NCBI GenBank assembly: GCA_947426865.1
Contig: CANEFS010000003.1
Coordinates: forward strand, 1 to 64,000
Direction of reading: 5' to 3'
DNA length: 64,000 nt
Source of the DNA: an uncultured Coriobacteriaceae bacterium
GTDB taxonomy: Bacteria > Actinomycetota > Coriobacteriia > Coriobacteriales > Atopobiaceae
Shown here piece after piece: positions 58,261-64,000 of the stretch. The position numbers and the translations under genes were made by a program. Numbering within the stretch: position 1 is the stretch's first letter; every line of letters begins with the position of its first letter. The notes under the pieces were generated by a model. That model was not told the DNA's origin. It was given only the letters and a program-made list of their open reading frames with translations, and did not search any database.

Positions 58261-58272
58261 GACGAAAAGGAC

Positions 58273-58854
58273 ATGAGCGTGGCATCGGAAACATCGGAAA
58301 TTACTTCACTTCACCCCGACATCGAAGAAGTCGTCTTTACCGAGGACCAAATCAAAGAGATTGTCGCAAAAATGGGTCGCCAGATTACCGCCGACTACCA
58401 GGGGAAATGCCCCCTCGTCGTCTGCGTTTTGAAGGGCGCCTCGATGTTCATGAGCGACCTCATTCGCCACATCAAACTGCCCATGGAAATCGATTTCATG
58501 GTCGTTTCAAGTTACGGCAATCAAACGACGAGCTCGGGGACGGTCCAGATTTTGAAGGACCTGGAAAGCGACATTTCCGGCCGAGACATCATCATCGTCG
58601 AAGACATTTTAGACACGGGTATCACTTTGTCCTACCTCATCGATAATTTCCAGACGAGAAAGCCGGCTTCGGTGCAAGTGGCCGCGTTTCTCGTGAAGGA
58701 CGTCACGGCTCCGCGCACGGCCGCGATTGAGCCCGCCTACGAAGGCGCTCACGTCGACGACCGTTTCATCGTCGGCTACGGTCTCGACTACGCCGAGCGT
58801 TTTCGCAATCTGCCCTACATCGGTGTCCTCAAGCCCGAGGTTTACACCGCCTAA
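58273..58854 (+). CDS. hpt: Hypoxanthine phosphoribosyltransferase
   Basis: This salvage enzyme makes IMP/GMP from hypoxanthine/guanine and PRPP. The PRPP motif is IIIVEDILDTGITLSYL. VVCVLKGASMFMSDLIR, SSYGNQTTSSG and DDRFIVGYGLDYAERFRNLP are family motifs. Length is 193 residues. The ATG at 58273 follows AAAAGGAC. It lies between tilS and ftsH. The frame continues open upstream into the tandem repeat, so a non-ATG start there cannot be fully excluded. Confidence 0.95.
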   Translation: MSVASETSEITSLHPDIEEVVFTEDQIKEIVAKMGRQITADYQGKCPLVVCVLKGASMFMSDLIRHIKLPMEIDFMVVSSYGNQTTSSGTVQILKDLESDISGRDIIIVEDILDTGITLSYLIDNFQTRKPASVQVAAFLVKDVTAPRTAAIEPAYEGAHVDDRFIVGYGLDYAERFRNLPYIGVLKPEVYTA

Positions 58855-58887
58855 CCTTGCCAAACCAAAACAGAGCCAAGGAGAACT

Positions 58888-61284
58888 ATGGCCCAAAAAA
58901 ACGAAAAGCCAACAGAAGCTCAAGAAGCCAAAGAGGCTCAAAAAGCTCAAGGCGCTGAGAAAGAGACGTCTCAGCAGGCCGAGAAAACTCCGGGCGAAAA
59001 AACCACGCCCAAAAAAGCCAAGCAAGAAGGCAAAAGCGCGGCTACAAAAGCCCCCGCGAAAAGGGTGCCCAATAAGGCCTCGGAGGACAAGGCCGACCAC
59101 AAGCCCGTCCATGAGCTGAATCAAATAAACCCGTCAAAACAGCACAATAAGCAATCGAAATCTTCGGCGCGTATCGCCCTTTTCTATCTGCTGATTATCG
59201 TCTTTGCAGGTGGCATGATTTTCTGGCAGACAGGCCTTGGGGGACAAAACCCCTTCACAGCAAGCTTGGTTAATAACGTCGCAAGCACGGCAACAACGAA
59301 TGCTTCAGGCCAAGCTGGCACAGACGCTTCCGGTCAGGCGGCAACGGACGGCACCGGCACAGGCACAGTCGCCGACGGCACCACCTCACAAGGCGCCGGC
59401 GACCAAGGGAGCCAAGACGGCGCCGCGACGACATCTTCAACGCCAGCACCTGCCAACAACCCCGAGCAACTCTCGACATCACAATTTGCAACCGCGGTCG
59501 AAGAAGGCCGCGTCAAAGACGTCACCTGGAAGCAGGAGGACGGCTCGCTTAGCGGAACGTATTGGCAGACGACCGACGAGATTGGAAACGACGCGCAGCT
59601 TTCGCATTTCACGTCGAACTACATCGGCGCTGATTCGCTTGAGCAGCTGATGCTTGCCCACCCCAACACCAACTTCAATATTGATACGGGAAACGATGCT
59701 CTGGGCTGGGATTTTTTCCTTTCTCTCGTTCCAACCCTCCTCTTGATTGGCGTCATGTTCTTCTTCATGCGCGGCATCGCTTCTCAAAATGCGAACGCCA
59801 TGAAGTTTGGAAATATGAACACGAAAGGCGCGAATGAGGAGCGCCCCAAGACGCGCTTTAGCGACGTCGCCGGCATCGATGAGGCGGTCGAGGAGATCCG
59901 CGAAGTCAAAGATTTTCTCACCGAACCCAAGCGCTTCGAGAAGATGGGCGCCAAGATTCCGCACGGCGTCTTGCTGATGGGTCCTCCGGGAACCGGTAAG
60001 ACACTTTTGGCCAAGGCTGTCGCGGGCGAGGCGAAAGTGCCGTTCTTCTCAATCTCAGGTTCCGACTTTGTCGAGATGTTCGTAGGTGTTGGCGCTAGCC
60101 GCGTGCGCGACCTCTTCAAACAGGCGAAGGCGCAGGCTCCTTCCATCATCTTCATCGACGAGATTGATGCGGTGGGCCGTCAGCGCGGAGCCGGCCTAGG
60201 CGGTGGCCACGACGAGCGTGAGCAAACCTTAAACGCCATGCTCGTGGAGATGGACGGTTTCGACGACAACGCCTCCGTCATCCTCATCGCCGCCACGAAC
60301 CGCCCGGACGTTTTGGATCCGGCGCTCCTTCGCCCCGGCCGCTTCGACCGCCAAATCACCGTTGACCGCCCCGACGTGGGAGGTCGCGAGAAAATCCTCG
60401 AGGTTCATGCAAAGGGCAAACCGCTTGCCAAAGAAGTCTCTTTTGAAGAGCTTGCCAAGCTGACCCCTGGCTTTACCGGTGCAGACCTCGCAAACCTCAT
60501 GAACGAGTCAGCGCTTCTGGCGGCTCGGCGCAACAAGAAAGAGATTACGCAGAGAGAAATCGAAGAGGCTATGGAGCGCGTCATCGCCGGCCCCGAGCGC
60601 AAGAGTCGCGTCATCAACGAAAAAGAGCGAAAAACGATTGCCTACCACGAGGCAGGACATGCCCTCATTGGCCACAAACTGGACAACGCCGACCCCGTCC
60701 ACAAAATCACTATCATCCCGCGCGGCCAGGCGCTGGGCTATACGCTGAGTCTGCCGGAGGAGGACAAGTTTCTTGAGTCGAAATCGGCCATGCTCGACCA
60801 GATTGCCGTTCTCATGGGCGGCCGCACCTCCGAGGAGCTCTTCTGCGACGACATCACCACCGGCGCTTCCAACGACATTGAACGCGCGACGAAGCTGGCC
60901 CGTCAGATGGTCACGCGCTACGGCATGAGCGAGGCTCTAGGCGCGCAGGTGTTTGGCCAGCCGCAACACGAGGTTTTTCTCGGCCGGGACTTGAACGATA
61001 AGCAGGATTATTCGCCAGAAACAGCCGAGAAAATCGACAAGGAAGTCGCGCGCATCATGGACGAGGCGCACGCTCGCGCGCGGACGATTCTGCAAGAGAA
61101 CAGCGCTCAGATGGACCAAATGGCCGCCGTGCTCCTTGAGCGCGAGACGGTGGATGGGGAAGTCGCCCGCGCCCTTCTCGACGGGAAATGGGACGAGTAC
61201 GTCAAAAAACATCCGAAGGAGAAGGAAAACATCGCTGACAGAGAGGGCAAGCGTGCCATAAAAAAAGAGACGCACCAAGCGTGA
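58888..61284 (+). CDS. ftsH: ATP-dependent zinc metalloprotease FtsH
   Basis: This membrane-anchored AAA+ protease degrades membrane and regulatory proteins. A cytosolic Ala/Lys/Glu-rich N-terminus (~90 residues) precedes the first helix ([20 protein letters not shown]). A Gly/Ala/Thr/Asp-rich stretch (about 130-195) lies in the extracytoplasmic loop. The second helix (~276-295) leads to AAA motifs GPPGTGKT (365-372) and [11 protein letters not shown], and [14 protein letters not shown]. The zinc site is HEAGH (587-591), with a third ligand in [10 protein letters not shown]. At 798 residues it is ~150 longer than E. coli FtsH because of both low-complexity parts. The start follows AAGGAG. Confidence 0.97.
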   Translation: MAQKNEKPTEAQEAKEAQKAQGAEKETSQQAEKTPGEKTTPKKAKQEGKSAATKAPAKRVPNKASEDKADHKPVHELNQINPSKQHNKQSKSSARIALFYLLIIVFAGGMIFWQTGLGGQNPFTASLVNNVASTATTNASGQAGTDASGQAATDGTGTGTVADGTTSQGAGDQGSQDGAATTSSTPAPANNPEQLSTSQFATAVEEGRVKDVTWKQEDGSLSGTYWQTTDEIGNDAQLSHFTSNYIGADSLEQLMLAHPNTNFNIDTGNDALGWDFFLSLVPTLLLIGVMFFFMRGIASQNANAMKFGNMNTKGANEERPKTRFSDVAGIDEAVEEIREVKDFLTEPKRFEKMGAKIPHGVLLMGPPGTGKTLLAKAVAGEAKVPFFSISGSDFVEMFVGVGASRVRDLFKQAKAQAPSIIFIDEIDAVGRQRGAGLGGGHDEREQTLNAMLVEMDGFDDNASVILIAATNRPDVLDPALLRPGRFDRQITVDRPDVGGREKILEVHAKGKPLAKEVSFEELAKLTPGFTGADLANLMNESALLAARRNKKEITQREIEEAMERVIAGPERKSRVINEKERKTIAYHEAGHALIGHKLDNADPVHKITIIPRGQALGYTLSLPEEDKFLESKSAMLDQIAVLMGGRTSEELFCDDITTGASNDIERATKLARQMVTRYGMSEALGAQVFGQPQHEVFLGRDLNDKQDYSPETAEKIDKEVARIMDEAHARARTILQENSAQMDQMAAVLLERETVDGEVARALLDGKWDEYVKKHPKEKENIADREGKRAIKKETHQA

Positions 61285-61298
61285 TAAAATAGGGAGCT

Positions 61299-62669
61299 AT
61301 GAATCCAGCAATTGTCATTCCTACCTACTGGACGGCGGACTCGAGTGCGGTTGAGTCCTACGATCACACGACTCCGGTAAGTGCGAAAGAGCCTGACCTT
61401 GCCCGCTGCCTTGATTCGCTCGAGCAGGTCAAGGGCGTTATGTGTACGTTCATCCTTTTGGTGGCGCCCCCCGGCGTGGAAGGCGCCGCTCGCAAACGTG
61501 TTGATGAGATAGCTGGCGCCCATCCCGGACTCAATCCTCTTGTTATTGGTCGAGAAGAAGCGCGCCCCATTCAAAATGCCGTGGTTAACTGCGCGCCGCG
61601 CCTCTCTGGTGAGGCTGTGGGACTTCGCGGCTACGGGGCCATTAAGAACATGGGCCTTCTGTGCTGCGCGGTCTTTGGTTACGATGTCGCGGTCTTTTTG
61701 GACGACGACGAGGTGGTCTTAAACGACCAGTTCCTCATTGATGCCGTATACGGCTTAGGCCAGCTCACGAAGCAAAATCTTCCCGTTGTTGCCAAAACCG
61801 GCTACTGGGTGGACAAGGAAGGTAACTACCTTTCGAAAGGAAATCCCAGCCCAACCGGTAAGAAAACATGGGAAGACAAGTACTGGAATAAGTCAGATGA
61901 CTTTAACGACTGGATGCGCCACGCTTTGGCGACCACGCGCATTTCTCGGTCGAATACGATGTATGGCGGTTGCATGTCGATTCATGCAGAAGCGTTCTCA
62001 CGCGTAGGCTTTGACCCCTACATCACGCGCGGCGAGGACCTAGACTACCTCTTTAACCTGCGCCTTTACGGGATGGATGTCTGGTTCGACAATCATTGGC
62101 GCGTGCTCCACTTGCCGCCTGCCACGCCCGACCCCGCCAACCGCTTCCGCCAAAATATTTATCGCTGGATGTATGAGCGAGAAAAGCTGGGATATGCCTC
62201 GGCCAAGATTGACCTGAAGCAGGTGACGCCGCAATCGCTCATGCCCTACCCGGGGCGTTTTTTGACCTCCGACCTGGAGAGCAACATTCGCCGTACGGCG
62301 CTTTTCCGTGCACTCAAGTACCAAAATCGCAAAGAATATTTCCAGATTTTCATCCGTGGCGTTGATGAGGCGCGCGTCTACGCCCAGCGCTACGTCGAGG
62401 ACTACCTCACGTTCCAGTCGTTCTGGCCGGGCATCGTCTCCACGCTTTGGGAGAGTCGCCCGCTGGAAGAGTATATCTACGAGCACGGCTTCCCTGAGGC
62501 GCTAAAGCAGGAAAATCCGTATCAGACATCAGTCGAGCAACCCTCGGAGCCGCTGCCGCCGGTGGGAGATCCTGACGTTGCGCCTGCCGCACCCGCCGCG
62601 CAAGGTGCGCCAACAGCTGACCTTAACCCGGCAGCCGCCCCCGACGGAACCCCCACCGACCACGCGTAG
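61299..62669 (+). CDS. GT-A glycosyltransferase, family-2-like
   Basis: The 456-residue protein has a GT-A fold pattern: an N-terminal PAIVIPTYW strand, the metal-binding acidic motif VFLDDDEVVL (about 133-142) and TRGEDLDYLFNLRLYG as the acceptor/catalytic region. It lacks membrane helices. The last ~50 residues are Pro/Ala-rich. The donor and acceptor sugars are unknown. It may work on a cell-surface polysaccharide or glycolipid. It starts 14 bp after ftsH (AGGGAG ribosome site) and precedes the sensor kinase. Confidence 0.72.
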   Translation: MNPAIVIPTYWTADSSAVESYDHTTPVSAKEPDLARCLDSLEQVKGVMCTFILLVAPPGVEGAARKRVDEIAGAHPGLNPLVIGREEARPIQNAVVNCAPRLSGEAVGLRGYGAIKNMGLLCCAVFGYDVAVFLDDDEVVLNDQFLIDAVYGLGQLTKQNLPVVAKTGYWVDKEGNYLSKGNPSPTGKKTWEDKYWNKSDDFNDWMRHALATTRISRSNTMYGGCMSIHAEAFSRVGFDPYITRGEDLDYLFNLRLYGMDVWFDNHWRVLHLPPATPDPANRFRQNIYRWMYEREKLGYASAKIDLKQVTPQSLMPYPGRFLTSDLESNIRRTALFRALKYQNRKEYFQIFIRGVDEARVYAQRYVEDYLTFQSFWPGIVSTLWESRPLEEYIYEHGFPEALKQENPYQTSVEQPSEPLPPVGDPDVAPAAPAAQGAPTADLNPAAAPDGTPTDHA

Positions 62670-62693
62670 CCAAGTCCTGACAAAACAAATCCC

Positions 62694-64000
62694 ATGAACG
62701 CGAAAGAACTTCTTGGAAGATGGAAGCTGCAAAGGCAGACGGGCGTCGCGAAGATTGACGAGACCGTTGCCGTCGCCACCATCCCCGAGGAGAGCAACAT
62801 CAAACGCCCGCGCGTGCGCGGCGTTCGCTACAGGGCGCTCCTCGTCCTCTTTGTATTTTTGGTTGTCGTCTCGTCAATCATTCTTATCGTCGGTTTCGCG
62901 CGCAACAGCCACATTGTGGGATTCACAGGCGCAATCGGCCTGGGCGCAACGAGTGTGGCCTTCCTGATTCTGCGCCGCTATCCCGACGCCTTGAGAACCG
63001 TCGCCCTCGAGTCGCTCTTCCGCACGTTCTCTTACATCTCGGTTTCGGTGCAGAACGGCTTCAGCCAGAAAGAATGCCAGAAAATCTGCAACCTGCTTCT
63101 GGACGAGAGTGGCGCACTTGCCGTTTCAATTACCGATACCGAGAAAATCATGGGGTTCTCGGGACTTTACGCTGACGAGGTGCCGCCTGGCTCTCCCATC
63201 GCGACGCAGGCCACGAAGGCGATTTTGGGCTCGGAGAGTCTGAAGGGGTTCTCGCACAAAATTGAAAACTTCCCCGCTGAGCTTATTTATTTGGAAACCG
63301 ATCGCGACGAGCGTTTCCCGCTTTTGGGTACGGCCTCGATTGTCGTGCCGCTTAAACGAGGCGATGAGATTGTGGGAACACTGAAGTTCTATTACAAAAA
63401 TGCGCGCGCCATCACCGACAAGCAATACATTTTGGCCGCCGGTTTTGGCGAAATTATGTCCAACCTTCTTGCGGCCTTCTCACTGGAGGAGCAAACGCGC
63501 CTGGCTGCTCAAGCGGAATTGAAGGCGCTCCAGTCGCAGATTAACCCCCATTTTCTTTTCAACACACTGAATACTATTGCGGCCTTCACCCGCATGCACC
63601 CCGAGCGCGCTCGCGACCTTTTGCGCGAATTCGCCGTCTTCTTCCGCTCCACGCTGGACTCATCTGAGACCGACATCACGCTGGAAAAAGAGATTGAGCA
63701 GACGAAGCGCTACCTTAAATTTGAGCTGGCACGCTTTGGTGACGACAGCATTCTTGAGACGGTCCACATCGACGAGGCGTTGCGCGAACTGGAGGTCCCC
63801 GCCTTCATCGTTCAGCCACTCGTCGAAAATGCTGTGCGCCATGCGAGAAAAGAGGAAGAGCCGCTGGCAATTGAGATCTCTGTTGCGGTCGATGGGGAAG
63901 ATGTGCTCATTAGCGTCGTTGATGACGGGATAGGCATAGCACCCGAGCGCGTGCAGGAGCTTCTCGCAAGCATCAATCAAGAAACGGCGCCCACGAAAGA
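62694..64000 (+). CDS. LytS/YehU-type sensor histidine kinase, 3' truncated
   Basis: The frame is open from ATG 62694 to the window end. Two adjacent membrane helices lie at about residues 48-66 and 70-85. A GAF-like sensory domain follows (LTVSITDTEK-type strands, VPLKRGDEIVGTLKFYYKNA). The His_kinase domain has QSQINPHFLFNTLN with the phosphoacceptor His, and the GHKL domain has PLVENAVRHA and VVDDGIGIAPERV. This type usually pairs with a LytTR-type regulator. The C-terminal residues lie beyond the window. There is no clear ribosome site, so the true start may differ. Confidence 0.9.
   Translation, partial: MNAKELLGRWKLQRQTGVAKIDETVAVATIPEESNIKRPRVRGVRYRALLVLFVFLVVVSSIILIVGFARNSHIVGFTGAIGLGATSVAFLILRRYPDALRTVALESLFRTFSYISVSVQNGFSQKECQKICNLLLDESGALAVSITDTEKIMGFSGLYADEVPPGSPIATQATKAILGSESLKGFSHKIENFPAELIYLETDRDERFPLLGTASIVVPLKRGDEIVGTLKFYYKNARAITDKQYILAAGFGEIMSNLLAAFSLEEQTRLAAQAELKALQSQINPHFLFNTLNTIAAFTRMHPERARDLLREFAVFFRSTLDSSETDITLEKEIEQTKRYLKFELARFGDDSILETVHIDEALRELEVPAFIVQPLVENAVRHARKEEEPLAIEISVAVDGEDVLISVVDDGIGIAPERVQELLASINQETAPTK

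Noticed and set aside
58112-58294. Minus-strand frame of 60 residues with repeated hydrophobic LACC/LSL blocks opposite the hpt leader.
   Set aside because: It is the mirror of the 24-bp repeat, has no ribosome site and overlaps the hpt start; a T-free strand gives an A-free complement that avoids stop codons.

Overview
The window is the replication-origin region of a bacterial chromosome. It probably comes from a member of the Actinomycetota with moderate G+C, most likely a host-associated Coriobacteriia. The grounds are: the order dnaK-grpE-dnaJ-hspR-clpB with an HspR-type repressor and a HAIR-like operator; the order tilS-hpt-ftsH; the arrangement parB-parA-rsmG-jag-yidC-yidD-rnpA-rpmH // dnaA-dnaN-recF-DUF721; a class II GalT; two dipeptidase/acyltransferase-type N-terminal-nucleophile hydrolases; and a BspA-like LPxTG surface protein. 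The genus is inference only; no rRNA gene is present.

Layout. 0.1-7.5 kb (minus): a membrane-anchored M28-like protein with a huge low-complexity insert and a missing catalytic Glu, a fused DEDDh exonuclease/DinG helicase, and D-Ala-D-Ala ligase. 7.6-8.7 kb (plus): rlmN. 8.8-14.3 kb (minus): the conserved block parB, parA, rsmG (with a perfect parS inside it), jag, yidC, yidD, rnpA and rpmH, driven by a clear promoter at 14.42-14.45 kb. 14.3-20.6 kb (plus, A+T-rich): the origin region with DnaA-box-like nonamers, a GHKL-ATPase/winged-helix gene, dnaA, dnaN, recF and a DciA-like DUF721 gene. 20.7-27.1 kb (minus): two APC amino-acid permeases, aminopeptidase C and a C45-like hydrolase, which together look like peptide and amino-acid use. 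27.5-29.9 kb (plus): a frameshifted membrane protein, a HAD-IB phosphatase and a cluster-less MutY-like glycosylase. 30.0-31.5 kb (minus): a C69 dipeptidase.

32.0-47.5 kb is sugar metabolism: araA, a strong terminator, araB and araD; then a broken LPxTG/BspA-like gene; then galK, an adenylation-carrier-reductase (A-T-R) NRPS-like gene, galT and galM; then a convergent GPH-type sugar symporter and a ferredoxin. The A-T-R gene in the middle of the Leloir operon is the most unexpected gene of the window. 47.8-55.4 kb is the heat-shock cluster under probable HspR control. 55.5-64 kb holds a single-pass membrane protein, tilS, a 24-bp tandem repeat, hpt, ftsH, a family-2-like glycosyltransferase and a LytS-type sensor kinase cut by the window end.

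A sequence-level signal runs through the whole window. The octamer CCGAGAAA occurs about 36 times on the two strands (hand count; about 2 expected for random sequence), including 7 copies in intergenic DNA. Several genes (dnaK, hspR, clpB, hpt) are preceded by long, almost T-free leaders. Many conserved proteins (FtsH, Jag, GrpE, ClpB, Ddl, a permease, the glycosyltransferase) carry extra Ala/Glu/His-rich low-complexity segments.
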